The notes beneath the pieces are model-generated. The model was not told the origin of the DNA and ran no database searches. It worked only from the letters and a program-made list of their open reading frames with translations. Positions 43,975 to 52,136 of a stretch of 64,000 nt of DNA are shown here, piece after piece. The stretch comes from DASZHJ01 sp035280245 (GTDB lineage Bacteria > Pseudomonadota > Alphaproteobacteria > ATCC43930 > CGMCC-115725). The stretch covers positions 1-64,000 of the forward strand of contig DATEGF010000121.1 of NCBI GenBank assembly GCA_035280245.1. The letters are read 5' to 3'. Made by a program: the position numbers and the translations under genes. Each line of letters begins with the position of its first letter. Positions within the stretch are counted from its first letter, which is position 1.

Positions 43975-45117
43975 ATGAGGCGCTCGGCATGGCTGGCATT
44001 GGGGTTGGCTCTCTGCCTGAGCTCGGGGGGCTCCGCCCTCGCACAATCCACCGTCTACATCCCCGCCGTTCTCGAGCTCTCGGGCGCGGGCGCGGTCTCC
44101 GGCACGAATTTCCGCGACGGCATGCTGCTCGCGATCGACGAGATCAACGCCAAGGGCGGCATCCTCGGCCGTAAGATCGACACGCCGATCCTCGACACCC
44201 AGAGCGACGCCGGCATCTCCCGCGCACAGCTCCAGAAGGTGCTCGACAACAATCCTTACGTTGTGCTCGGCCCGGTCTTCTCGGGATCCGTGCTGGTCGA
44301 CATGCTGCTGACCCAGCAGGCGGAGATCCCCGAGATCGTCGGCGGCGAGGCCGGCGCCATCACGCAGAAGGGCGACCCCTACGTGTTCCGGACGTCGTTC
44401 GGCCAGCAGACGAGCATCCCGAAGATCGCCAACTACATCCGCGACGGCATCAAGGCGAAGACGATTGCGATCCTCTGGGTCAATAACGACTTCGGCAAGG
44501 GCGGGCGCGACTCCTTCATGAAGGCGATGGCCGAGCGCAACATCAAGGTCGTGGGCGACGTCTCGACGGAGTCCGGCCAGACGGATTTCTCCGCCGATGT
44601 CGTGAAGCTCAAGGGCGTCGATGCCGACGCGATCTTCGTATACACGAACGAGGAGGAGTGCGCGCGCTTCCTGCGAGAGGCGAAGAAGCAGGGCCTCAAC
44701 AAGCCGCTGATCGGCGAGACGACGCTGCTGAGCCAGAAAGTGATCGAGCTCGCGGGCGACGCCGCGAACGGCATCCGCGGACACGTCGGCCTCACCATCG
44801 ACGCACCGATCCCCGCCGTTCAGGAGTTCTCCAAGAAATTCCAGGCGCGCTTCAACTATCTCTGCGACCACAACGGCATCAAGGGCTACACCGCCGTCTA
44901 TTTCATCAAGTACGTGACGGAGAAAGTCGGCAAGTTCGACAGTAAGGCCTTCGCGGAGAAGGCACATGGCATCACCATCACGCCCCAGCAGGAGCCCAAC
45001 ATCCTGATGGACGTGACCTGGGACAAGAACGGCGACATCGACCGGCAGAGCTTCCTGGGCGAGGTCGTGAACGGCAAACAGAAGATCGTGGAGATCCTGC
45101 CGAAGCTTGGCTCATAA
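43975..45117 (+). CDS. Branched-chain-type ABC transporter substrate-binding protein
   Basis: A 380-aa periplasmic protein. The signal peptide is MRRSAWLALGLALCLSSGGSALA with cleavage likely after ALA. The mature protein starts QSTVYIPAVLELSGAGAVSGTNFRDGMLLAIDEINAKGGILGRKI, the standard opening of LivJ/HAAT-family type I binding proteins. GGAGG lies 6 bases before ATG 43975. It opens the operon with two permeases, two ATPases and two shikimate-pathway-like enzymes. The ligand is probably an alicyclic acid such as quinate or shikimate rather than leucine, but only context says so. Confidence 0.88.
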   Translation: MRRSAWLALGLALCLSSGGSALAQSTVYIPAVLELSGAGAVSGTNFRDGMLLAIDEINAKGGILGRKIDTPILDTQSDAGISRAQLQKVLDNNPYVVLGPVFSGSVLVDMLLTQQAEIPEIVGGEAGAITQKGDPYVFRTSFGQQTSIPKIANYIRDGIKAKTIAILWVNNDFGKGGRDSFMKAMAERNIKVVGDVSTESGQTDFSADVVKLKGVDADAIFVYTNEEECARFLREAKKQGLNKPLIGETTLLSQKVIELAGDAANGIRGHVGLTIDAPIPAVQEFSKKFQARFNYLCDHNGIKGYTAVYFIKYVTEKVGKFDSKAFAEKAHGITITPQQEPNILMDVTWDKNGDIDRQSFLGEVVNGKQKIVEILPKLGS

Positions 45118-45123
45118 CTCCGG

Positions 45124-45238
45124 TGCGTCCTTCGACTCGCGATGCTGCGCATCGCGGCTCGGGATGAGGCGAATTGGTGCAGCAGGAAGAAAGTCCTCAT
45201 CCTGAGCCGGTCCCGAAGGGACCGAGTCGAAGGACGCA
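45124..45238. repeat. Dispersed palindromic repeat, family R1 (copy 2), inside an operon
   Basis: The outer arms are a perfect 16-bp inverted repeat (TGCGTCCTTCGACTCG at 45124-45139 with 45223-45238). An inner hairpin GGTCCC-GAA-GGGACC lies at 45209-45223. The left arm is shared with the copy at 37137. The element sits between the binding-protein gene and the first permease gene, so any operon transcript must read through a strong hairpin. Confidence 0.82.
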
Positions 45239-45278
45239 GGATGCGGGCTTGAGCAGCGCCCGCGCTGGGCCGGTGTAA

Positions 45279-46160
45279 GTGTCCGTGGCATCCTTCATCC
45301 AGCTCCTGGTCTCGGGTCTCGCGACGGGAGCGATCTACGCCCTCATCGCCGTCGGCTTCACGCTCCTCTGGCAGACGTCGCAGACCATCAACTTCGCCCA
45401 GGGCGAGTTCGTCATGCTGCCAGCATTCTTCGTGCTGGCGGCGATGAACATGGGCGCGCCGTTCTGGCTGGCGGCGCTGATCGCTCTCGCGCTCTCCGTC
45501 GTGGTCCTCGGCCTGCTGTTCAAGCTGGTCATCGTCGATCCCATGCTGAAGCAGGGCGTGCTGCCGCTGGTGATCTCCACCATCGCGCTCTCGCTTTTCA
45601 TGAAGGAGAGCGTGAAGACCTTCTACGCCTCGCAGGCCCAGCCGTTTCCGACGCTGGTGCCCGCGGTCGACGTCCATGTTCTGGGTGCGGTGGTGTCGAC
45701 GCAGAGCCTGGTGGTGCTCGCAGTCGCGATCGCGACGGTGGTGGTGCTGCATCTCCTCTTGAACCAGACCCGGCTCGGCCGCTCCATGCAGGCGACCGCG
45801 CAGAACCCGGCGCTCGCGCTCATCCTCGGCATCCCCGTGCGCCGCATGGTGCTCTTGACCTTCCTGCTCAATGCGGTGCTGGTCGCGATCGCCTCGATCC
45901 TCGTGAGCCCGATCTATCTCGCCAAATTCACCAACGGGGAGACGCTGGGCCTTGCCGCGTTTCTCGCGGCCATTATCGGCGGCTTCAACGAGGTGCGCGG
46001 CGCGATCCTCGGCGGCGTCATCCTGGGCGTGCTCGATAATCTCTCCGCGGCTTATATCTCCTCGCAATACCGCAGTGCGTTTCCGCTCCTCATCCTGATC
46101 TTGGTGATCCTGATTCGACCGCAGGGTCTGTTGGGCCGCGTCGAGGAGCGGACTGTATGA
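45279..46160 (+). CDS. Branched-chain-type ABC permease, LivH-like
   Basis: A 293-aa inner-membrane permease. LLVSGLATGAIYALIAVGFTLLWQTSQTINFAQGEF is the classic LivH opening, and LGIPVRRMVLLTFLLNAVL carries the cytoplasmic loop that contacts the ATPase. The start is GTG 45279; a second GTG two codons later is also possible, and no strong SD is visible after the repeat. It overlaps the LivM-like gene by 4 bases. Confidence 0.9.
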   Translation: MSVASFIQLLVSGLATGAIYALIAVGFTLLWQTSQTINFAQGEFVMLPAFFVLAAMNMGAPFWLAALIALALSVVVLGLLFKLVIVDPMLKQGVLPLVISTIALSLFMKESVKTFYASQAQPFPTLVPAVDVHVLGAVVSTQSLVVLAVAIATVVVLHLLLNQTRLGRSMQATAQNPALALILGIPVRRMVLLTFLLNAVLVAIASILVSPIYLAKFTNGETLGLAAFLAAIIGGFNEVRGAILGGVILGVLDNLSAAYISSQYRSAFPLLILILVILIRPQGLLGRVEERTV

Positions 46161-47131
46161 GCCGCACGGGCGCGGCGACGCTCGCGGTCGCGGCACTCGC
46201 GGCGGTGACGGTGCCGTTCCTGCTCAAGTCCTACGGCATCTATCTCCTCTCGATGTGGGCGGTGCTCGCCGTCGCGGCGATCGGCCTCAACCTGACGCTC
46301 GGCTACGCCGGCCAGATCTCGCTCGCTCAAGGCACCTTCGTCGGCATTGGCGCCTACTGCGTGGCACTGCTGGTACCGCTGGGCGTGCCGTATCCGGTCG
46401 CGTTCCTCTCAGCGGGGCTGCTCTGCTTCGCAATCGGCTGGCTCTTGGGATATCCCGCGCTCCGCGTCCAGCACCACTACCTCGCCTTCGTGACGCTCGC
46501 GTTCACCACGCTGGTCTTCCTGGTGATGCGGAACGAGGAGTGGCTCACCAACGGCATCTACGGCATCAACGCCATTCCACGGCCGGTCTTTTTTGGTTGG
46601 TCTACCGGCAAGCCGCTGCAATTCTATTTCTTCAGCCTGGGCGCCTTGACCGTGATCGCGGCGGCGATCGGCTGGATGCTGCGATCGCCCTGGGGGCGCG
46701 CGTTCGTGGCCTTGCGCGAGAACCCGATCCGCGCTCTCTCGCTGGGCGTCGATACTCGCCGCTATACGCTCATCGCCTTTGCGCTGGGTGCGGGGCTCGG
46801 CGGTCTCTCGGGCGCGCTCTACGCGCCACTCGTGCAGTATGTCGAGCCGAACTCCTTCGCGCTCGGATTGTCGTTCAACCTCTTGCTGATGGTGATCGTC
46901 GGCGGCAGCGGCTTTTTCTTCGGGCCGTTCGTGGGTGCGCTGATCGCGGTGCTGCTGCCGGAATGGACCCGGGTCGCCGAGGGCTACTACCTCATCGCCT
47001 ACGCCGCCGTGGTGATGGTGCTGATGGCGTTCTGCCCGACCGGCGTGATCGGGCTGATCCAACGCGCGACCAAGACGACGCGGCGCACGCCCGGGCCAGC
47101 GCCGCTGGTGATCCAGAGGACCGAGCCATGA
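46157..47131 (+). CDS. Branched-chain-type ABC permease, LivM-like
   Basis: A 324-aa permease with about 9-10 TM helices. AIGLNLTLGYAGQISLAQGTFVGIGAYCVALL and FVALRENPIRALSLGVDTRRYTLIAFALGAGLGGLSGALYA are LivM hallmarks. The start overlaps the LivH-like stop and its own stop overlaps the LivG-like start, each by 4 bases (ATGA), giving strict coupling of the transporter subunits. Confidence 0.92.
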   Translation: MSRTGAATLAVAALAAVTVPFLLKSYGIYLLSMWAVLAVAAIGLNLTLGYAGQISLAQGTFVGIGAYCVALLVPLGVPYPVAFLSAGLLCFAIGWLLGYPALRVQHHYLAFVTLAFTTLVFLVMRNEEWLTNGIYGINAIPRPVFFGWSTGKPLQFYFFSLGALTVIAAAIGWMLRSPWGRAFVALRENPIRALSLGVDTRRYTLIAFALGAGLGGLSGALYAPLVQYVEPNSFALGLSFNLLLMVIVGGSGFFFGPFVGALIAVLLPEWTRVAEGYYLIAYAAVVMVLMAFCPTGVIGLIQRATKTTRRTPGPAPLVIQRTEP

Positions 47132-47871
47132 GCGCCGTCCTCGAGGTCTCGGACCTGCGCAAGAGCTTCGGTGGTGTCAGCGCGGTCGACGGCGTCTCCT
47201 TCGAGGTGCGGCCCGGTGAGATCCTCGGCATCATCGGCCCGAACGGTTCCGGCAAGTCGACGCTCTTCAATTGCGTCCTCGGGCAATTGCACCCGACCGC
47301 GGGCGAGGTGCGCATCGACGGCAGGCGCACCACGGGTATGCGCCCCTGCGATCTCAATCGTCTCGGCGTCAGCCGGACCTTCCAGATGCTGCAGGTGTTT
47401 CCGCAGCTCTCGGTGCGGGACAATCTGATCCTCGCGGGCCAGGAGCACCAGGGCTCCATGCTCTCGCGGCTCCTCGGCCGCGGCGATGCCGGACTCGGCG
47501 GCGATGCCGAGCAAATGGTCGAGTTCTTCCGCCTGTCGCATCTCGCGGACGAGCGGGCGGCAGACCTGAGCTACGGCCAGCAGAAACTCCTGGACGTCGC
47601 CATGGCCTTCATGGCGGGGCCGCGGCTCGTGCTGCTGGACGAGCCCGCGGGTGGCGTCAATCCGACGATGCTCGGGCAGCTCCGCGAGCGGCTCGAGGCC
47701 TATCACGCCGAGCGCGACGCCACCTTCGTGGTGATCGAGCACCAGATGGAATTCGTCATGGCGCTCTGCACCCGCGTGCTGGTGCTGGCGGAGGGCCGCG
47801 TCATCGCCGAGGGTGCGCCGGAAGAGGTCCGCCGCAACCCCACCGTTATCGACGCCTATCTCGGCCACTGA
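47128..47871 (+). CDS. Branched-chain-type ABC ATPase, LivG-like
   Basis: A 247-aa ATPase. It has Walker A GPNGSGKST, GVSRTFQMLQVFPQLSVRDN as Q-loop region, signature LSYGQQK, Walker B LVLLDEPAGGVNP and switch histidine VIEHQME. The NPT variant after the Walker B is usual for LivG proteins. Start ATG 47128. Confidence 0.93.
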   Translation: MSAVLEVSDLRKSFGGVSAVDGVSFEVRPGEILGIIGPNGSGKSTLFNCVLGQLHPTAGEVRIDGRRTTGMRPCDLNRLGVSRTFQMLQVFPQLSVRDNLILAGQEHQGSMLSRLLGRGDAGLGGDAEQMVEFFRLSHLADERAADLSYGQQKLLDVAMAFMAGPRLVLLDEPAGGVNPTMLGQLRERLEAYHAERDATFVVIEHQMEFVMALCTRVLVLAEGRVIAEGAPEEVRRNPTVIDAYLGH

Positions 47872-47878
47872 CGCACGC

Positions 47879-48628
47879 ATGAGCGACGCCAAGCCCCTCC
47901 TCATCCTCGACAAGGTCGTCGCCGGCTACGGCAAGATGACGATCCTGAACGGCCTCAGCGCGGAGATACGCCGTGGCGCCATCACGACGGTCATCGGCCC
48001 CAATGGCGCCGGCAAGTCGACCATGTTCAAGACCGTCTTCGGCGTGCTTCCCGCACGGAGCGGGACCATCACCCTCGACGGCCGCGATATCGCGAACTCG
48101 TCGCCGCGCCAGCTCCTGGATCTCGGCGTCGCCTATGTGCCGCAGGGCCGGAACATCTTTCCGGAGCTCAGCGTGCGGCACAATCTCGAGCTTGGCGGCG
48201 TCGCGCTCACGGATCAGGCGAGCCTGCCGCGGCGGCTTGACGGCATCATGGCGCGGTTTCCCGTGTTGCGGGACCGTGCGGACGCCCAGGCGTCGACGCT
48301 CTCGGGTGGGCAACAGAAAATGCTCGAGGTCGCGCGCGGACTCCTGCTCGATCCGAAGCTCCTGCTGATCGACGAGCCCTCGATCGGCCTCTCGCCGCTG
48401 ATGGTTCAGGAGATCTTCGCGCTGCTAAAAGGGCTCCGCGACAGCGGCGTCACGATCCTGATGATCGAGCAGAACGCGAAGCAGGCCTTGCAGATCTCCG
48501 ACTACGGGCTGGTGCTGGAGCAGGGCCGCACGCGCATCGAGGCGACGGCGGCGGATATCCTGGCCGATCCGCGGATCGCCCAATTGTTCCTGGGCGGCGG
48601 CCTCGCGCCGGTGGAGAAGGCGTCGTGA
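47879..48628 (+). CDS. Branched-chain-type ABC ATPase, LivF-like
   Basis: A 249-aa ATPase with Walker A GPNGAGKST, VAYVPQGRNIFPELSVRHNLELG (LivF type), signature LSGGQQKM, Walker B LLLIDEPSIGLSP and IEQNAKQAL. Start ATG 47879, 7 bases after the LivG-like stop. Its stop overlaps the GTG start of the shikimate-dehydrogenase-like gene, so transporter and enzyme translation are linked. Confidence 0.93.
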   Translation: MSDAKPLLILDKVVAGYGKMTILNGLSAEIRRGAITTVIGPNGAGKSTMFKTVFGVLPARSGTITLDGRDIANSSPRQLLDLGVAYVPQGRNIFPELSVRHNLELGGVALTDQASLPRRLDGIMARFPVLRDRADAQASTLSGGQQKMLEVARGLLLDPKLLLIDEPSIGLSPLMVQEIFALLKGLRDSGVTILMIEQNAKQALQISDYGLVLEQGRTRIEATAADILADPRIAQLFLGGGLAPVEKAS

Positions 48629-49509
48629 GCCAGCGCCGCGTTCTCGTCGGCCTGATCGGCGCCAACATCATGAGCTCGCTGTCGCCGGTGCTCCACGCCG
48701 ATGCCTTCGCGGCCGCGGGGATCGACGGCTACTACCACCTGATGGATGTCGACCGGCTCTCCGAGAAGCGCGCCGCGCCATTGCTGGAAGCCGCGAAGGC
48801 CGCGGGCTTCGCCGGCACCAACGTCACGTTTCCGTTCAAGCAGACGATCATGCCGCTGCTCGATCGGATCGACGCGGAAGCCGCGGAGATCGGCGCCGTC
48901 AATACGGTGACCATCGCGCCGGATGGCAGCACCACCGGCTACAACACCGACCGGATGGGGTTCCGCCAGAGCTTCGAGGCAGGCCTCGGCCGCCCGACCG
49001 CCGAGGGTGCCACGGTCGTGCTCGTGGGCGCGGGCGGCGCCGGATCGGCGGTCGCCTTCGCGCTGATGGATTTAGGTGTCGCTACGATCGCTGTGCATGA
49101 CCGCGACCATGATCGCGCCAGCGCGCTGCGGGACACCCTCGTCGCGCGCTACGGCCGCGAGTGCTGCCGGCTCGTTGGCGATCTCGAGCGCGAGATCACG
49201 GCGGCCCACGGCGTGATCAATGCGACGCCGCAGGGCATGCGCGGGTTTCCCGGCAATCCGGTTCCAGTCGGCGCGCTAAGGGCGGAGCATTGGGCTGCCG
49301 ACGTGATCTACACGCCGATCGAGACCGAGTTCACCAAGGCGGCCGCCGCGAGAGGCGCTCGGGTGCTGACCGGCGGCGGCATGTGCGTGCACCAGGCGGT
49401 CGCGGCCTTCCGGCTGTTCACGGGCATCGAGCCCGACGTCGCCCGCATGCATCGCCGGTTTGCCGCGGCGCTCGCGGAGCGCGATCGAGTGGCCGCGCAT
49501 TCGATGTGA
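48625..49509 (+). CDS. Shikimate/quinate dehydrogenase-like protein (AroE family)
   Basis: A 294-aa protein. The substrate-binding serines are in SSLSPVLH, the catalytic Lys in NVTFPFKQT, the conserved Asp in NTDRMGFRQSF, and the dinucleotide fold in VLVGAGGAGSAVAFAL. The GTG start overlaps the LivF-like stop (GTGA). Coupling to an importer and a 3-dehydroshikimate dehydratase points to the catabolic direction (shikimate to 3-dehydroshikimate, or quinate to 3-dehydroquinate). If quinate is the substrate, a 3-dehydroquinate dehydratase from elsewhere is needed. Confidence 0.85.
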   Translation: MSQRRVLVGLIGANIMSSLSPVLHADAFAAAGIDGYYHLMDVDRLSEKRAAPLLEAAKAAGFAGTNVTFPFKQTIMPLLDRIDAEAAEIGAVNTVTIAPDGSTTGYNTDRMGFRQSFEAGLGRPTAEGATVVLVGAGGAGSAVAFALMDLGVATIAVHDRDHDRASALRDTLVARYGRECCRLVGDLEREITAAHGVINATPQGMRGFPGNPVPVGALRAEHWAADVIYTPIETEFTKAAAARGARVLTGGGMCVHQAVAAFRLFTGIEPDVARMHRRFAAALAERDRVAAHSM

Positions 49510-49538
49510 GGGGGCCGACACAGAGGAGAACGCGACCC

Positions 49539-51428
49539 ATGAAGACCTCGATGGCCACGGTTTGTCTGAGCGGCGGTTTAAGGGAGAAGCTCGCGGCGAT
49601 CGCCGCCGCAGGCTTCCGGGGCGTGGAGCTCTTCGAGAGCGATCTCCTGTCCTACGACGGAACGCCGCGCCAGGTCGCGGCAGAGATGGCCGACCTCGGC
49701 CTCAAGGCCCTCACGTTCCAGCCGTTCCGCGATTTCGAGGCGATGCCGGAGCCGCAACGCCGGCGCAATTTCGATCGTGCCAAGCGTAAGCTCGATCTCA
49801 TGCAGGAGCTCGGCTGCAATCTCCTGCTGGTGTGCAGCAACGTGTCGCCGGACTCGCTGGGCGGCGTCGATCGCGCCGCCGCCGATTTCCGCGAGCTGGG
49901 CGAGCGGGCGGCGGAGCGCGGGCTCCGCATTGGTTTCGAGGCCTTGGCCTGGGGCCGCCACATCAGCGACTACCGCGACGCCTGGGAGGTGGTGCGCCGG
50001 GCAGATCATCCGGCCGTCGGCCTCGTACTCGACAGCTTCCACACCTTCGCGCGGCGGACCGACTTGAAGCCGCTCTCCGCGATCCCCGGGGATCGGATCT
50101 TCCTGGTGCAGCTCGCCGACGCACCCTGGCTCGAGATGGACGTGCTGTCGTGGAGTCGGCATTTCCGCTGCTTCCCGGGCCAGGGCGACTTGCCGCTGGT
50201 CGATTTCATGGCGGCGGTGGAGACGACCGGTTACGACGGCGAGCTCTCGCTCGAGGTCTTCAACGACCAGTTTCGCGCCGGCCTCACGCGCGCGGTCGCC
50301 GTCGACGGCCAGCGCTCGCTGGTCTACCTGATGGATCAGCTGCGCGAGCGGACGGGCACGCCCGACCCGACGCTGCCGGCGATGCCGCCGCGGTCCCGCT
50401 GCCTCGGCGTTGAGTTCATCGAGTTCGCGGTCGATGACCGCACGGCAGAGGAGCTGACGGAGTTCCTCTCGGCGTTGGGCTTCCGCGCAGTCGCGCGCCA
50501 CCGGTCGAAAGACGTGACGCGCTGGGCGCAGGGCGGCATCAACCTGGTGATCAATCGCGAGAAGGAGGGTTTCGCCCATTCCCATTTCATCACGCACGGC
50601 CCCTCGGTGTGCGCGATCGCGCTCAAGGTCGAGAGCGCCGCGGCGACGCTCGACCGCGCGGAAAAGCTTCACGACAAACCGTTCCGCGGCAAGATCGGGC
50701 CGGGCGAACTCGAGATTCCCGCTGTCCGCGGCCTCGGCGGCAGCCTGCTCTATTTTCTCGATCCCGCAAGCGAGCTGGGGCGGGTCTGGGATGTCGATTT
50801 CGAGCCGGTCTCGGCGTCCGGCGTCGGCAACGGCGCCGGGCTCACCGCGATCGATCACATCTCGCAATCGATGCCTTATGAGGAAATGCTGTCGTGGCTG
50901 CTGTTCTACTCGTCGCTCTTCGATGTGCGGAAGACGCCGCAGGTCGACATCGCCGATCCCGGCGGCATCGTGCGCAGCCAAGTGGTCGAGACCTCCGACG
51001 GGACCTTGCGCATGGTGCTGAACGCGTCGCAGAGCCGGCGCACGCAGTCGTCGCGGTTCCTCAGCGAGTACGTCGGCTCGGGCGTCCAGCACATCGCCTT
51101 CGCGACCGACGACATTCTCGCGACTGTCGGGCGGCTCCGCGCGGGCGGCGTCGACCTCTTGGCCATCCCGGAGAACTACTACGACGACCTCGACGCCCGC
51201 ACTGATCTGGGCGCCTCGCGTCTGGCATCGCTCAAGGCCAACAACATCCTCTACGACCGCGACGAGCGCGGTGAGTACCTGCAGGCCTACACACGGAGCT
51301 TCAAGGACTTGTTCTTCATCGAAATCGTCGAGCGGCGCGGGTACCAGGGCTTCGGCGCCGTGAACGCGCCGATCCGGCTCAACGCGCAAACCCGCCTCTC
51401 GCGGGAGGCAGCGCTGTCTTACCGCTGA
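49539..51428 (+). CDS. quiC: 3-Dehydroshikimate dehydratase, QuiC type (TIM barrel + HPPD-like VOC)
   Basis: 629 aa. Residues 1-280 form a xylose-isomerase-like TIM barrel (TVCLSGGLREKLAAIAAAGFRGVELFESD, VLDSFHTFAR, DLPLVDFMAAVETTGYDGELSLEVFND) expected to dehydrate 3-dehydroshikimate to protocatechuate. Residues 295-610 are HPPD-like VOC modules with metal-ligand-type residues in IDHISQSM, VQHIAFATDD and FFIEIVERRG. This two-part layout is that of bacterial bifunctional-looking QuiC/QuiC1 proteins. GGAG lies upstream of ATG 49539. Last gene of the operon; no protocatechuate ring-cleavage genes follow in the window. Confidence 0.85.
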   Translation: MKTSMATVCLSGGLREKLAAIAAAGFRGVELFESDLLSYDGTPRQVAAEMADLGLKALTFQPFRDFEAMPEPQRRRNFDRAKRKLDLMQELGCNLLLVCSNVSPDSLGGVDRAAADFRELGERAAERGLRIGFEALAWGRHISDYRDAWEVVRRADHPAVGLVLDSFHTFARRTDLKPLSAIPGDRIFLVQLADAPWLEMDVLSWSRHFRCFPGQGDLPLVDFMAAVETTGYDGELSLEVFNDQFRAGLTRAVAVDGQRSLVYLMDQLRERTGTPDPTLPAMPPRSRCLGVEFIEFAVDDRTAEELTEFLSALGFRAVARHRSKDVTRWAQGGINLVINREKEGFAHSHFITHGPSVCAIALKVESAAATLDRAEKLHDKPFRGKIGPGELEIPAVRGLGGSLLYFLDPASELGRVWDVDFEPVSASGVGNGAGLTAIDHISQSMPYEEMLSWLLFYSSLFDVRKTPQVDIADPGGIVRSQVVETSDGTLRMVLNASQSRRTQSSRFLSEYVGSGVQHIAFATDDILATVGRLRAGGVDLLAIPENYYDDLDARTDLGASRLASLKANNILYDRDERGEYLQAYTRSFKDLFFIEIVERRGYQGFGAVNAPIRLNAQTRLSREAALSYR

Positions 51429-51443
51429 ATGTGGCGCGAAGGG

Positions 51444-51522
51444 CGGCGGACCCGGCGAGATTCGAACTCACGACCTCTGCCTTCGGAGGGCAGCGCGCTC
51501 TATCCAGCTGAGCTACGGGTCG
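51444..51522 (-). pseudogene. Damaged tRNA-Arg(CCG) copy / distal attachment-site repeat
   Basis: It has the same T-arm, anticodon arm (loop CTCCGAA) and D-arm sequence as the intact gene. However, it carries an extra GC between D and anticodon stems (GCGCGC instead of GCGC), a C where the first acceptor base should be G (a C1-C72 mismatch), and 3' CCG in place of CCA. These faults make a working tRNA unlikely. It fits an att-site duplicate. Confidence 0.75.
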
Positions 51523-51553
51523 AGTAGCAAGAACACCTTTGGATCAATCTGTT

Positions 51554-52030
51554 TCAGCGTTGAAGATGGCTCGCCCAGGCCCGCTCTTCAGGCATCGTCA
51601 CATTGCGTTGTGACAGGAATGTGCTCACGAGACACTGCAAGCAGGTTAGGCGCCGAGCAACCCGTGACGGCGTGACGACCCAAACGACCCAACCCGGCGA
51701 AGGTCGATGGGTCGCGCGAAGTCGCTGCCAGTGAGCCCCCTTGGTCTCACCCCCCGGAAAAAATGATGGCATCCGCGGCCATTGAGAAGCCGACGATGAC
51801 TTACGGCGCCGTGATTGCGCTGCCGGTTTACTCGTTGAAAGAAGCATGTCGTTTGGGGTCGCGGCAAGCACCTCGCAAATGCGCAACAGCGTCGCAAGGT
51901 TCGGCTCTCGCTCACCCATGGCGTAGTAGGCGTAACGCCGCTCGCTTATACCGGCCCGACGCGCCACCTCTGCATTGGACAAACCCAGCTCGCGGGCGCG
52001 CTCACGGAGCCGCTGTGAGAACACTGGCAT
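51554..52030 (-). CDS. XRE-family HTH regulator, C-terminal part doubtful
   Basis: 158 aa. Residues 5-70 form a clear Cro/CI helix-turn-helix: FSQRLRERARELGLSNAEVARRAGISERRYAYYAMGEREPNLATLLRICEVL. After about residue 75 (TSKPAAQSRRRKSSS) the sequence loses protein-like character, so the reading frame has probably shifted and the native C-terminus is lost. It has no normal SD: a perfect palindrome (52032-52046) lies against the ATG instead. Probably the immunity-type or autoregulatory repressor of the relic element. Confidence 0.7.
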   Translation of the reverse strand: MPVFSQRLRERARELGLSNAEVARRAGISERRYAYYAMGEREPNLATLLRICEVLAATPNDMLLSTSKPAAQSRRRKSSSASQWPRMPSFFPGGETKGAHWQRLRATHRPSPGWVVWVVTPSRVARRLTCLQCLVSTFLSQRNVTMPEERAWASHLQR

Positions 52031-52031
52031 A

Positions 52032-52046
52032 TGAACAATTTGTTCA
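52032..52046. promoter_or_regulatory. 15-bp palindromic operator TGAACAATTTGTTCA
   Basis: TGAACAA and TTGTTCA are perfect inverted 7-mers around a single T, one base upstream of the XRE gene's ATG. A matching half-site TTGTTCA lies at 52099-52105, beside the promoter. The arrangement suggests that the XRE protein represses its own gene and perhaps the divergent small genes. Confidence 0.6.
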
Positions 52047-52092
52047 GCATGGCATTTCCCTCGTCCATGAAAGTTGTGTTTGTACTACTACG

Positions 52093-52098
52093 ATTATA
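52093..52098 (-). promoter_or_regulatory. -10 box TATAAT in divergent AT-rich promoter region
   Basis: On the minus strand TATAAT is read here, directly downstream of a TGAACAA half-site (52099-52105). It would start the XRE transcript near 52086. The surrounding stretch 52060-52115 is strikingly AT-rich for this genome and also serves the plus-strand gene at 52137. No good -35 box is visible on the minus strand, so an activator or weak promoter is likely. Confidence 0.5.
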
Positions 52099-52136
52099 TT
52101 GTTCATAATTAATCTGGCTCAGCGGAGGACGAGGAC

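Noticed and set aside
49578..51389. 603-codon open frame on the minus strand
   Set aside because: Antisense to quiC, with composition typical of shadow frames.
51444..51522. Second functional tRNA-Arg
   Set aside because: It has a 2-base insertion at the D/anticodon junction, a mismatched first acceptor pair and no CCA.
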